64,000 nucleotides of DNA, taken from contig NZ_CP016286.1 of the NCBI RefSeq assembly GCF_001679785.1, positions 2,170,001-2,234,000 of the forward strand, read 5' to 3'. This DNA comes from Rhizobium leguminosarum (GTDB lineage Bacteria; Pseudomonadota; Alphaproteobacteria; Rhizobiales; Rhizobiaceae). Below are positions 35,241 through 44,414 of this stretch, in pieces. Numbering within the stretch: position 1 is the stretch's first letter; every line of letters begins with the position of its first letter. The position numbers were made by a program, and so were the translations under genes. The notes under the pieces are model-generated. The model was not told the DNA's origin. It was given only the letters and a program-made list of their open reading frames with translations, and searched no databases.

Positions 35241-35960
35241 CTAACTGAGCAGTGTGCGGCAGAGATCGACGAAATCATTCGCCCATCCGGCAAAGAGCGC
35301 GAAGAGGGCGAGCCAGACGGCGAGCATGAAATGCGAGTAGATGGCGGAAAGATCGACGCTGAGGCGCAGCCTGTCCGTCGCCACAGCCGTTGAAAATGCC
35401 CGGGCCGTCGTGTGCGCGAGCACGGCAAGCCCGCCGAGGATATGCAGGCCGTGCAGCCCGGTCAGCATGTAGAAGAAACTGTTGGAAGGGTTATCGGCCA
35501 GCACGTAGCCGGCCGCCGTCAGCTCCCGCCATGCCTGGATCTGTCCGACGAGGAAGAAGATGGCAAGCGCAAGTCCTGCAGCAAGCGCCGGTCGCAGCAC
35601 CTCGATGCGGCCATGTACTGCTTCTCTTTTCGCCCATTGCAGAGCAGCGCTGCTTAAGGCCAGCGCGGCGGTGTTCACCCAGAGCAGCCGGGGAACAGGC
35701 GTCGCCCACCAGTCGGTCGACGCCATGCGCATGAAATAGGCGCTGACGGCAAGACTGAAGACGGCGCCGACGACGCCGAGAAACACGAAGAGGCCGATTT
35801 TCACCGCCGGTACGGGCGACTGTTGCCGGTCGATGCCGACATGAACCGGCAGCTGTACTGACCCGGTTTCCAGCCAGGGCTTCGAGGTCAGCCGCTGCCC
35901 GGAAAGCCACCAGATAATGATGGCGGCGATAGCCGCGAGGAAGATCAGCGTGACGTTCAT
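35241..35960 (-). CDS. coxO: Heme-copper oxidase subunit III, second type (CoxO-like)
   Basis: A 239-residue protein with an N-terminal anchor then about five further spans and the short GLHGLHILGGLAVL motif of subunit III (equivalent to GFHGTHVTIG in the neighbour). It overlaps the end of the subunit I gene by 4 nt (ATGA at 35957-35960), so translation is coupled. It is clearly distinct from the III subunit at 34510; both are expected in the CoxMNOP complex. Symbol by operon position, moderately sure. Confidence 0.82.
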   Translation of the reverse strand: MNVTLIFLAAIAAIIIWWLSGQRLTSKPWLETGSVQLPVHVGIDRQQSPVPAVKIGLFVFLGVVGAVFSLAVSAYFMRMASTDWWATPVPRLLWVNTAALALSSAALQWAKREAVHGRIEVLRPALAAGLALAIFFLVGQIQAWRELTAAGYVLADNPSNSFFYMLTGLHGLHILGGLAVLAHTTARAFSTAVATDRLRLSVDLSAIYSHFMLAVWLALFALFAGWANDFVDLCRTLLS

Positions 35961-37735
35961 GCCGGAACCTCCCGTGTGACGGCGCCGCTTGCCGGCACAT
36001 TCTGCGGAATGAAATCCTCGGCCGCCCCGGGCACGCTGTAGTCATACGCCCAGCGGTAGACGACCGGCAGATCCTTTCCCCAGTTTCCATGGGCGGGCGG
36101 CGTCTGCGGCGTCTGCCATTCGAGCGTCGTTGCCCGCCACGGATTGCCGCCGGACTCCCTGCCCCGGAAAAGGCTCCAGACCAGATTGAACAGGAAGACC
36201 ATCTGTCCGGCCCCGACGATCAGCGCCATGACGGTGATGAAGATATTCAGCGTATCGGCCGAAGGCGGAACGAAGGCCGTCTCTCCCATCTCGAAGTAGC
36301 GGCGCGGCACGCCGAGCAGGCCGAGATAGTGCATCGGAAAGAAGATCGCATAGGTGCCGAGGAAGGTGATCCAGAAGTGGATATGGCCGAGCACGTCGTT
36401 CAGCATGCGTCCCGTCACCTTCGGATACCAGTGATAGATCGCCCCGAAGATGACGAGGATCGGCGCGACCCCCATGACCATGTGGAAATGCGCGACGACG
36501 AACATCGTATCCGACAGCGGCACGTCGACGACGACATTGCCGAGGAAGAGGCCGGTCAGGCCGCCATTGACGAAGGTGACGATGAAGGCGAGCGCAAAGA
36601 GCATAGGCAGCGTCAGGTGGATGTCGCCACGCCAGAGCGTCAGCACCCAGTTGTAGACCTTGATCGCCGTCGGAACGGCGATGATCAGCGTCGTGGTGGC
36701 GAAGAAGAAGCCGAAGGCCGGGTTCATGCCGCTGACATACATGTGGTGCGCCCAGACGATGAAGCTGAGTGCGCCGATGACGACGATCGCCCAGACCATC
36801 ATGCGGTAGCCGAAGATGTTCTTGCGTGCATGCGTGCTGATCAGGTCCGAGACGATGCCGAAGGCCGGCAATGCGACGATATAGACCTCCGGATGCCCGA
36901 AGAACCAGAAGAGGTGCTGGAAGAGGATCGGGCTGCCGCCGCCATGCTGCAGCTGCGTGCCCATCTCGACGATGGCGGGCATGAAGAAGCTCGTGCCGAG
37001 CAGCCGGTCGAACATCATCATGACGCAGGCGACGAAGAGGGCGGGAAAGGCGAGCAGCGCCATCACGGTCGCGGTGAAGATGCCCCAGACCGTAAGCGGC
37101 ATGCGCATCAATGTCATGCCGCGAGCGCGCCCCTGCAGTACGGTCACCACATAGTTCAGCCCGCCCATGGTGAAGCCGATGATGAAGACGATCAGCGAGG
37201 AGAGCATCAGCAGGATACCCCAGTCCTTGCCGCCGGGTGTGCCGGAGAGAACGGCCTGTGGCGGATAGAGCGTCCAACCGGCCCCCGTCGGGCCTCCGGG
37301 GACGAAGAAGCCCGCGGCGAGGATCAGCACTGCGAGCAGATAGATCCAATAGCTCAGCATGTTGGCGTAGGGAAATACCATGTCGCGCGCGCCGACCATC
37401 AGCGGAATGAGGTAATTGCCGAAGCCGCCGAGGAAGAGCGCGGTCAAGAGATAGATCACCATGATCATGCCGTGCATGGTGATGAACTGGTAATAGTGAT
37501 CGGCATCGATGAAGGCGAAATAACCGGGAAAGGCGAGCTGAATCCGCATCAGCCAGGAAAGCACCAGCGCCACCAGGCCGATTGCGATCGCCGTCAGCGA
37601 ATATTGCACAGCGATGATCTTTGCATCCTGGCTGAACACATATTTTGTCCACCAGCTTTTCGGATGATAGAGCTCGACATCCTCGACTTCGGCAGAGGGG
37701 ATGACGCCTGCGCTGTCGGATGGAATCTCGACCAT
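35957..37735 (-). CDS. coxN: Heme-copper oxidase subunit I (CoxN-like)
   Basis: A 592-residue catalytic subunit with 12 core spans. The copper-B/K-channel motif HPEVYI lies in LFWFFGHPEVYIVALPAFG; the two adjacent copper-B histidines are in WAHHMYVSG; the haem ligand pair is in DTMFVVAHFHMVMG. It reduces O2 to water and pumps protons using electrons from cytochrome c via the CuA site of the subunit II encoded just upstream. The GHPEVYI form indicates an A-family oxidase. The long N-terminal extension (~30 residues) is polar. Confidence 0.95.
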   Translation of the reverse strand: MVEIPSDSAGVIPSAEVEDVELYHPKSWWTKYVFSQDAKIIAVQYSLTAIAIGLVALVLSWLMRIQLAFPGYFAFIDADHYYQFITMHGMIMVIYLLTALFLGGFGNYLIPLMVGARDMVFPYANMLSYWIYLLAVLILAAGFFVPGGPTGAGWTLYPPQAVLSGTPGGKDWGILLMLSSLIVFIIGFTMGGLNYVVTVLQGRARGMTLMRMPLTVWGIFTATVMALLAFPALFVACVMMMFDRLLGTSFFMPAIVEMGTQLQHGGGSPILFQHLFWFFGHPEVYIVALPAFGIVSDLISTHARKNIFGYRMMVWAIVVIGALSFIVWAHHMYVSGMNPAFGFFFATTTLIIAVPTAIKVYNWVLTLWRGDIHLTLPMLFALAFIVTFVNGGLTGLFLGNVVVDVPLSDTMFVVAHFHMVMGVAPILVIFGAIYHWYPKVTGRMLNDVLGHIHFWITFLGTYAIFFPMHYLGLLGVPRRYFEMGETAFVPPSADTLNIFITVMALIVGAGQMVFLFNLVWSLFRGRESGGNPWRATTLEWQTPQTPPAHGNWGKDLPVVYRWAYDYSVPGAAEDFIPQNVPASGAVTREVPA

Positions 37736-37782
37736 GATCTCTCTCCCCTTCGTCTCCCAGCGGTCTGCGACCGCTACGGGGT

Positions 37783-38601
37783 TCAGTTTGCCGGCGGCAT
37801 CTCTCCTGATGACGCCGTAAGCTGGGTGAATGTCTGCTGCTGTCCGAGCCAGGTCTGGTAATCCGCATCCTCTTCGACGACGACGGTGCCGCGCATTTGC
37901 CCATGGCCGACGCCACAGAGTTCGGCGCAGAGAATGTCGAAGGTCCCTGTCCGCGTCGGCGTGAACCAGAAATAGGTGATCATGCCGGGTATCATGTCCA
38001 TCTTGGCGCGGAATTCCGGCACGTAGAAATCATGGAGCACATCGACCGAGCGCAGCAATATGTGCACCGGCTTGCCGATCGGCAGATGTAGCTCGCCGCC
38101 CTCGATGATGACGTCGTCAAGGCCGCTCGCGTCGTTTTTATCAAGGCCGAGCGGGTTTTCGGGGGTGACGTCGCCGGTTTCGGCGCGTCCGAGCTTTCCG
38201 TCGGCTCCGGGCAGGCGGAAACTCCACAGCCACTGCTGGCTGACGACCTCGACCGATGCGGCATCTGCAGGCACCGTGATGAACTGGTTCCACACGATGA
38301 GGCCAGGCGCCAGCATCGCCGCAACGCCGACCGCCGTTCCCCCTCCCAGCAGCAATTCCAGCCTGCGGTTCTCGGGCTCGTAATGTGCCCGGTTGCCCGG
38401 CTTGTGCCGGAAGCGGAAGACGCAATAGGCCATGAACGAAACCACCGCCACGAAGACGACGCCGGTGATCCAGAAGGTGATGACGAGGGTGGTGTCGATA
38501 TAGGTCCAGTTGGACGCAATCGGCGTCCACCACCACGGGCTCAGCACATGGAACAGCACGGAGCCGACGACAATCAGGACGAGGATCAGCACGACAGCCA
38601 T
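37783..38601 (-). CDS. coxM: Heme-copper oxidase subunit II with CuA site (CoxM-like)
   Basis: A 272-residue subunit with two N-terminal membrane spans (residues ~3-22 and ~38-60) and a periplasmic cupredoxin domain. The binuclear CuA motif CAELCGVGHGQM (about residues 225-236) plus the earlier His in VDVLHDFYV is complete, so it accepts electrons from cytochrome c rather than quinol. First gene of the II-I-III-III-IV operon, preceded by a cytochrome c gene on the same strand. Symbol by analogy to coxMNOP of rhizobia. Confidence 0.93.
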   Translation of the reverse strand: MAVVLILVLIVVGSVLFHVLSPWWWTPIASNWTYIDTTLVITFWITGVVFVAVVSFMAYCVFRFRHKPGNRAHYEPENRRLELLLGGGTAVGVAAMLAPGLIVWNQFITVPADAASVEVVSQQWLWSFRLPGADGKLGRAETGDVTPENPLGLDKNDASGLDDVIIEGGELHLPIGKPVHILLRSVDVLHDFYVPEFRAKMDMIPGMITYFWFTPTRTGTFDILCAELCGVGHGQMRGTVVVEEDADYQTWLGQQQTFTQLTASSGEMPPAN

Positions 38602-38748
38602 GTCCGCTCCTCCTCGAGCAGGTCGACCCGTGAAACCGCATTCCGCAAAAAGTCCGTGTTTATTATCGCACAGATAGAAAATATCGGCAATTACGGCAAT
38701 TTAGGCACGCGCCCTCGGGCCGCGACCCGCCATTTGGAGTATTGCCCA

Positions 38749-39150
38749 TCACTTGGAATATTGCTTGAGATAGGCGATGAGATCGGTGATCTCCTGCTCG
38801 TCTTTCACGCCGACAAAGGCCATCTTCGTGCCCTTCACCTTCGCTCTCGGATTGTGCAGATAGTCGCGCAGCGCCGTCTCGTCCCAGACGAGGCCGCCGT
38901 CGCCGGCCGCCTTCATCCCGGCCGAATAGGCGTAATTGGGATGCGTTCCGGCCTTCCGGCCGAACAGCCCGTTCAGCGACGGACCGACCTTGTTCGTATC
39001 GGAATCGGCGACATGACAGGTCGCGCATTTCTTGAAAACGGCGGCACCCGCCGTCGCATCGCCCTCCTGCGCCCCGGCGTCAGCAGGGGAAAGAGCAATG
39101 ACGGATGTGGCGATCAGCAGAACAACTCGGTAATCCACGGCAAACCTCAT
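38749..39150 (-). CDS. Class I c-type cytochrome
   Basis: A 133-residue exported cytochrome c: signal peptide (VVLLIATSVIALSPADAGA|Q), haem-binding CATCH, and the distal Met ligand in KGTKMAF. It resembles the c2/c550 group and, lying 147 bp upstream of coxM on the same strand, is the likely electron donor to the oxidase. Start uncertain: TTG 39159, ATG 39150 or GTG 39138. The AGG-rich site abuts the ATG but is well spaced for GTG 39138; all give the same mature protein. Confidence 0.9.
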   Translation of the reverse strand: MRFAVDYRVVLLIATSVIALSPADAGAQEGDATAGAAVFKKCATCHVADSDTNKVGPSLNGLFGRKAGTHPNYAYSAGMKAAGDGGLVWDETALRDYLHNPRAKVKGTKMAFVGVKDEQEITDLIAYLKQYSK

Positions 39151-39299
39151 CCTCCTCAAGGTTGCCAGCCACTTGCACCCTCCGCTATCTCTCGCGTGTG
39201 GGTAGTGGTTGTTATGGCTTAAAGCTTAGTCCTTCGTGGCAACAAGTCAATCGGTTCCGCAATTGCGGCACGGGTGTTCGCTGCCGCGCCTCCCGCCGT

Positions 39300-40235
39300 T
39301 CATGACGTCCGCTCCGGCAGATCGCCCTGCCCGACCAACCCTCTCACGATCTCCAGGAAGCGCTCGCCGCCCGCCGACAATGCCGGCGGGCGCCATGCGG
39401 CTGCGATCGGTAGGGATGGCGGCGGCGGCAGGACGGGACGGTAGGCGACGCCCGGCCGGGCGGCTCTTGCGATGCCCGAGGTGACGAAGCCGAGACCGGT
39501 TCCGGCCGCAACGAGGCCAACCAGCGCCGTCATCGGCGTCACCTCCTGGACGATCCGGGGGCTGATGCCCTCGCCCCTGAAAAGGGCAATCACACGGTCG
39601 TATATGCTTGGGCCGATCGCCCGCGGCGCAAGCAGCAAGGGCTCGCCGCCAAGATCGACGACGCGGATGACCGGCTGCTTCGCCAGCCGATGCGTCGCCG
39701 GAAGCGCCAGCACGAACGGCTCGTCCGGCAGGGAATGGATGATCAGATCCCGCGAAATCGGTGGATGCAATACGCCGAGGTCGATGTCGCCCGATGCAAG
39801 GGCTGCTTCCAGCAAAGGCGAGCTCATCTCGACGAGATCGACCTCGATTTGTGCGTAGCGGGCACGAAACGCCTGCACCGCCTCCGGCAGGACGCCGTAA
39901 AAGGCGATCGGCGTGAAGCCGAGCCGCAGGCACCCGACCTCGCCGCGCACCGCCCGCAGGGCTTCGGCCTTCGCCATGCCGGCATGCAGCACCGCCTCGC
40001 GGGCCGGGCCGAGGAAGGCCGCGCCCGCCGGCGTCAGCGCCACGCCGCGGCGGTCGCGCTCGAAGAGATCGGTCCCGACCTCGCCTTCCAGCACCCGGAT
40101 CCGCTGGCTGAGCGCCGGCTGGGTCAGGTTCATCCGTTCCGCCGCGCGGCGGAAATGCAGGTCTTCGGCAACGGCCACGAAACAGGCAAACGTGCGGATA
40201 TCCAGGACAGCCTCCTGATGCGAAATGCCTATCAC
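39300..40235 (-). CDS. LysR-family transcriptional regulator
   Basis: A ~300-residue LysR regulator: N-terminal winged helix (DIRTFACFVAVAEDLHFRRAAERMNLTQPALSQRIRVLE) and a two-lobe effector domain (VGCLRLGFTPIAFYGVLPEAVQAF ... VAAGTGLGFVTSGIA). The frame opens with GTG at 40235, but AGGAGG lies 6 nt before a CTG at 40205 that would start exactly at the usual LysR position (LDIRTF); that CTG may be the real start. Divergent from the beta-propeller gene at 40312, 76 bp away, its likely target. Confidence 0.88.
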   Translation of the reverse strand: MIGISHQEAVLDIRTFACFVAVAEDLHFRRAAERMNLTQPALSQRIRVLEGEVGTDLFERDRRGVALTPAGAAFLGPAREAVLHAGMAKAEALRAVRGEVGCLRLGFTPIAFYGVLPEAVQAFRARYAQIEVDLVEMSSPLLEAALASGDIDLGVLHPPISRDLIIHSLPDEPFVLALPATHRLAKQPVIRVVDLGGEPLLLAPRAIGPSIYDRVIALFRGEGISPRIVQEVTPMTALVGLVAAGTGLGFVTSGIARAARPGVAYRPVLPPPPSLPIAAAWRPPALSAGGERFLEIVRGLVGQGDLPERTS

Positions 40236-40311
40236 AGGCGACAGGATTACGATTGGAAAATTATCAGCAACGGCGGCATTTTCAAAGGACTACCAAAAAG
40301 GGAGCAGGATC

Positions 40312-41674
40312 ATGAAGGGACCAGTCCTCACCGCCGCGACGCTCGCCGTCACCTTTAGCCTCGCCACACCCCAGAGCACGCAGGCCGCCGAAGGCGCGCA
40401 AGCCGCGCCCGAGATTCTCGGCCGCATCTCGGCGAGCCGGATCGCCGTCATCTCCGACGGTGATTTTCTCGCCCGGACCTATGGCACCGCTGAGCTTGCG
40501 CCGCGAAATGCCGGCTATCGCGATCTGTTGACGATCATGTCGCCGGCCGGGGACACGATCATCACGGCATCGATACCGGTCTCCAATTCGGTGACCTCGG
40601 CGCCTGAAATCCTAGCCCTCAGCGAAGACGGGCAAACCGCCTTCGTCACTGAAAGGCTGGGCGAACGTCCAAAGGGCGGCAACAGGATCAGCGACCTGCC
40701 GCCGGGCCGGCGGCTCTTCGCAGTCGACCTTTCGGACGGCGCGGCACTCCGCCTCTCCGACACGGTGGGGATCGAAGCCTTCCCCGAGGCCTTGTCCCTC
40801 AGCCCTGATGGAGAGAGCGTCGCCGTCGTTTCCAACACGCCGGAGGCGAGCTTCGTCCAGATCGTCGCCTATCGCGATGGCCGCTTCAGCCGCCTCGCCA
40901 GGTTCGACCTCGCCGACCTCGGGGTCAGAGGATCCGAGCCGGCCCCGCGCGGCGGCCGCGACCAACGTCCACTGGCATCCTTCAGGCCGCTTCCTGGCGG
41001 TCAACATCAACACGCAGAACCGGGTCGCCTTCTTCGAGGTCACCGGGGCCGACGCGCCCATCCTGCGCCCGTGGGGCAATATCATGGAGGTTGGCGCCGA
41101 TCCCTTCGTCGGCCGTTTCACACCGGACGGGCGCCATTATCTCACCGCCAACTGGGGCCGGAACTTCGCCGCCACGAATTTGGAAGGCCGTATCCCGCAG
41201 ACACCATCGACGATCAGCGTCATCAGGCTCGCCGATCCCGCGACATCGCCGCAATCGGCCCGCCACGATCTCCTCGGCGGCGCCGAGACCGGCCTCTCCT
41301 CCGAGGGCATCGCCATCAGCCCGGACGGCCAACTCGTCGCCACCGTCAATATGCGCGGCACAGCCTTCCCGCCGGGCTCTGCCCGCTTCCACCGCGACGC
41401 CAGCGTCACGCTTCTGAGTTTTGATCCGGCAACCGGCGCCATCGCCAGGCTCGCCGACTATCCCTTCGAGGGTTCCCTGCCGGAAGGCGGCGCCTTCGAT
41501 CGGACAGGAGACCACTTCCTCGCCACCGTGTTCCAGGGCCATGACGGGGCCGGCCCCGAGGCCGGCCCAGGGCTCGAAGTCTTCCGCGTCGCAAAAGGCG
41601 ACCGGCCGGCGCTTAAGCGGCTCGGCCGCGTGCCGCTGCCGCATGGCGCCCACCATGTCGATCTCGCACCGTAG
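40312..41674 (+). pseudogene. Secreted beta-propeller (YncE/lactonase-like) protein, frameshifted
   Basis: Signal peptide MKGPVLTAATLAVTFSLATPQ...TQA|AEG, then WD40/YncE-like repeats (EILALSEDGQTAFVTERL, EALSLSPDGESVAVVS) up to about 40940. The frame then changes by +1 and continues (NVHWHPSGRFLAVN, GIAISPDGQLVATVNMRG, HGAHHVDLAP) to the stop at 41674. Together they give ~450 residues, a complete seven-bladed propeller. The break lies in the GC run CCCCGCGCGGCGGCCGCG, a place where sequencing errors are common. SD GGAGCAGGA. Divergent from the LysR gene. Confidence 0.82.
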
Positions 41675-41750
41675 GGCGCCCGCAGATTCACGCAGACGGC
41701 GAAGGTGAGGAAATACTATTCAATGTCGGACTGATACCTTCAACGCTACC

Positions 41751-42692
41751 TCAGCTGCCGCCATTTGACTGCGCCCCGATCGAAAGCGCCTCCTTTACCG
41801 CCAGCTCGGCCATGGCGAGAGCGGCTTCGCGGGTCCTGGCAGCGGCAATGAAGCGGCCGTTGTGGCAGAAGCTTGCGCCCTCAATGCCGCAAACCGCCTC
41901 CAGTGCGCCATTGGTGAGCCCGGCCCAGCCGGCCGGCAGGTCGGCCCTGAGCTCGAACCCCTCCTCGGCGCGGCGGATGCCGGTCACGCACCAGTCCTTT
42001 TCGCGCGGGTGGACGACGAACAGCAGATGATCGGCGCCCGCCTTGACGATGGCGGGACGGAAGGGCATTCCTCTCGGTAATTCCAGAACACGCCCCTGCC
42101 CCGCAGCCTCGATTGCCCGATGCACGATCGCCTCGGCCCGCAATTTTGCGGCACTCTGAGCGATCCTGGCCTCGACGAAACTGCGGGCAATGGCAAGGGC
42201 TGCGTGAAAGGCGCGATCATCGGCCTCGGGGCTCGCCTCGTCGAAAACCGGTTTCAGGGTTTCCAGCAGCGCCGGCAGCGTCAGCCCGGCCAGCGGACCG
42301 GATGGGCTGAGCGCGCCATTATCAGTCAGATCGACCGGCAGCACGAAGCCGGCGTCGAAAGAGCCATGCATCGCCTCGACATGTGCTTCGGGAAGGCCTG
42401 AGGCTGCGAGATAATCACGGCCGTAATGCTTCCAGATCAGCCCGAACGAGCTGTAGGGCTGGCCATCGTCGCGCAACGGAGCGCCGCGCTGGTGGTGATC
42501 GAATATCCCGGCAGCAGGGTCATAGGCTCCGCCGACATCGTAGATGATCCGGTCTTCGCCCGGCGTGATCCACTCCGGCGCCCGGCTGCGGACGATACGC
42601 GCCTGCGGGAAAAGCCGGGTCAGGATGACGCTCGACAGCAATTCGTCGGCATGAAAGCCACCGGAATGGGTGACGAGGAAATCGGGGATCAT
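41751..42692 (-). CDS. MYG1-family protein
   Basis: A 313-residue MYG1/UPF0160 family member. The signature THSGGFHADE at residues 8-17 and the FDHHQRG motif near residue 64 match the DHH-type phosphoesterase-like metal site of the family, in which MYG1 proteins act as 3'-5' RNA exonucleases. Length is normal. It is convergent with the broken propeller gene and divergent from the HIT gene, with a RIME-like repeat in the promoter gap. Confidence 0.87.
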   Translation of the reverse strand: MIPDFLVTHSGGFHADELLSSVILTRLFPQARIVRSRAPEWITPGEDRIIYDVGGAYDPAAGIFDHHQRGAPLRDDGQPYSSFGLIWKHYGRDYLAASGLPEAHVEAMHGSFDAGFVLPVDLTDNGALSPSGPLAGLTLPALLETLKPVFDEASPEADDRAFHAALAIARSFVEARIAQSAAKLRAEAIVHRAIEAAGQGRVLELPRGMPFRPAIVKAGADHLLFVVHPREKDWCVTGIRRAEEGFELRADLPAGWAGLTNGALEAVCGIEGASFCHNGRFIAAARTREAALAMAELAVKEALSIGAQSNGGS

Positions 42693-42776
42693 GGGAGCTA
42701 TGCGCCTTGTCGTTCGCGGAGGATCCGCTTGCCGGTCGGGTTGAGATAACCGTTGCCGGCTGCCATCTCAACCCAT

Positions 42777-42839
42777 ACCTTAAATTGCAGTCGATTTAAC
42801 GATAAAATTGCGCAGCAATCCAATGTGTTACAGCGTCCC
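42777..42839 (-). repeat. RIME-like repeat, reverse orientation
   Basis: On the minus strand: GGGACGCTGTAACACATTGGATTGCTGC, TTTTATCGTTAAATCGA, matching the right portion of the element at 16634. It sits between the divergent MYG1 and HIT genes. Confidence 0.65.
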
Positions 42840-42867
42840 CTGGGGCATCAGGAGTAAGAGGCAGTCC

Positions 42868-43359
42868 GTGGAGATCCCTCAGCGCTTTCACGTTGTCGAG
42901 ACGGCCGGATGGCTTGTGAACCACCGCATGAACTCCGCCCTTCCCGGTTACCTCATGATCAGTTCCAAGACCGACACCAACGATCTGTCGGATCTGCCTG
43001 AAGACGCTTTGGCCGAATTCGGCCCATTGCTCGCAAGGGCTCAGAGCGTTCTGAAACAGCAATTGAATGCTCAGCGCGTCTATATCGGCCGGTACGGGCA
43101 CATGCCCAGTTATCCGATCCACTTCCATGTGATCCCGATATATGACTGGGTGGAGGAATTGTTCTGGAAGGACGCTCGATATCGCGTGCTCGAGAATTTT
43201 GCAGAGGGACCGGGGAAAACCGCAACGGATGGCGCAGAACTGACGCTGTTTGTCTGGCGAGAGTTCTGCGAACGCGCAGAGCCGCCGCCGATCAGAGGGC
43301 CTTCGGTCTCAGAGGCCATCGAGCTGCTGCGAGAGGCAATGCGGTTTCCGCCGCTTTAG
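42868..43359 (+). CDS. HIT-family hydrolase
   Basis: A 163-residue histidine-triad protein. The active-site motif reads YPIHFHVIPIY, giving H-x-H-x-x (two of the three triad His; the third position is Ile/Pro, as in some diverged HIT proteins). The N-terminus LVNHRMNSALPGYLMISSK matches the family's nucleotide-binding start. GTG 42868 has AAGAGG 7 nt upstream; the frame opens at 42808 but that part lies in a repeat. Followed by the fec relic. Confidence 0.75.
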   Translation: MEIPQRFHVVETAGWLVNHRMNSALPGYLMISSKTDTNDLSDLPEDALAEFGPLLARAQSVLKQQLNAQRVYIGRYGHMPSYPIHFHVIPIYDWVEELFWKDARYRVLENFAEGPGKTATDGAELTLFVWREFCERAEPPPIRGPSVSEAIELLREAMRFPPL

Positions 43360-43360
43360 A

Positions 43361-43741
43361 TCATGCATGTCGCCGGAAAATGCCCAGCGGTTTTGGCAGG
43401 ACGGCATGCATGAAGAGAAAGGGGTCCAAGACAGCGCCGGCCTCGTGACCCCTGGCGATCCTATGGCCGAAAGCGAGGTCGAAGGTCTCCGGCCGTCTCG
43501 ACCAATAATCGCGGATCTCCTCCATGAGATCGAAATTCCCGACCATCCGTCAATCCATGACGTACTGGATATGATGCCGGCCGTGCACGGCCGATTTCTG
43601 GACATGGGCGCGAACGCCGAAGACCCGGCCGATCATATCCTCGGTCAGCGGCATGGGGGATGACGAGGCCGACGAAGCCGATCGAACCCACCATGCTGAC
43701 GACGCTTGCATGGCTTCATGCCGCAGTTCGGTGCGCGAATT
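43361..43741 (-). pseudogene. Relic of an iron-siderophore ABC operon
   Basis: Three decayed pieces in gene order. 43640-43715: a FecCD-permease fragment, MVGSIGFVGLVIPH, matching the conserved [GP]IGF[VI]GL-x-VPH motif. About 43547-43650, in the next frame: the C-terminus of a siderophore ABC ATPase (LTEDMIGRVFGVRAHVQKS ... HIQYVMD, stop). 43361-43546: the start of a SAM methyltransferase-like protein (DLMEEIRDYWSRRPETFDLAFGHRIA). A deletion fused the permease motif directly to the ATPase end. Names rest on these short motifs only. Confidence 0.6.
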
Positions 43742-43848
43742 GTCCCCGCGCCAGCGCGACCTGCGAAAATTATCCGTTGATATGGTCCAGCGAATGGTCT
43801 AATTTTCCAGAAGAAACTGGGCTGCACTGGTCCTGGGGAGTGCGAACG

Positions 43849-44106
43849 ATGCGAGTGTCTGTGACGGATGCCAAGGGGCAATTGACCGAACTGGTCCGGC
43901 GTGCCGAAGCCGGGGACGAGGTCATTCTCACCCGGCACGGTCATGCCGCCGTGAAACTGGTTCCGATGAGGGCAGCGCCCGATCGGAAATCCCGCCGGAC
44001 GCTCATGGAAGCGGTGCGGGCCTCCGCCATTGCCAAAGCCGCAGATGGGCCGCCGGCCGCACGCAGCCAGGATTTCCTCTATAGCGATGACGGCCTGCCC
44101 GAATGA
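43849..44106 (+). CDS. vapB: VapB/Phd-type antitoxin
   Basis: An 85-residue antitoxin: N-terminal DNA-binding half (MRVSVTDAKGQLTELVRRAEAGDEVILTRHGHAAVKLVP) of the Phd/YefM type and a flexible C-terminal tail (SQDFLYSDDGLPE) that would clamp the PIN toxin. ATG 43849 follows GGGAG. Its stop overlaps the vapC start by 4 nt (ATGA), the usual toxin-antitoxin coupling. With the toxin gene split by an IS, it remains as a free antitoxin and possible autorepressor. Confidence 0.85.
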   Translation: MRVSVTDAKGQLTELVRRAEAGDEVILTRHGHAAVKLVPMRAAPDRKSRRTLMEAVRASAIAKAADGPPAARSQDFLYSDDGLPE

Positions 44107-44414
44107 TCGCCGTCGACACCTCCGCCCTGATGGCGATCGTGCTTGGCGAACCACAAGCCGATGCCCTGATTGCCGTCCTCGAAGCCGAGGATGATCTCCT
44201 GATCTCCGCCGGCACGGTCGCCGAAGCCTTGATCGTCTCGGCCCGTCGCAACGTCGGCGATGAGATGGAACAACTGATCGACGGCCTCGGCTTCGAAATC
44301 GTCGCCGTCACCCCTGCCTCCGCCCGCCGCATCGCCGAAGCCTACCGCACCTGGGGCAAAGGCGCCCATCCCGCCAGCCTGAACTTCGGCGACTGCTTCG
44401 CCTATGAGGTAGCT

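Noticed and set aside
36042..37916. Long frames overlapping the oxidase subunit I gene on both strands (also 36089-37861 plus)
   Set aside because: Arg/Asp/His-rich text with no membrane spans; the CoxN reading has the copper-B and haem motifs.
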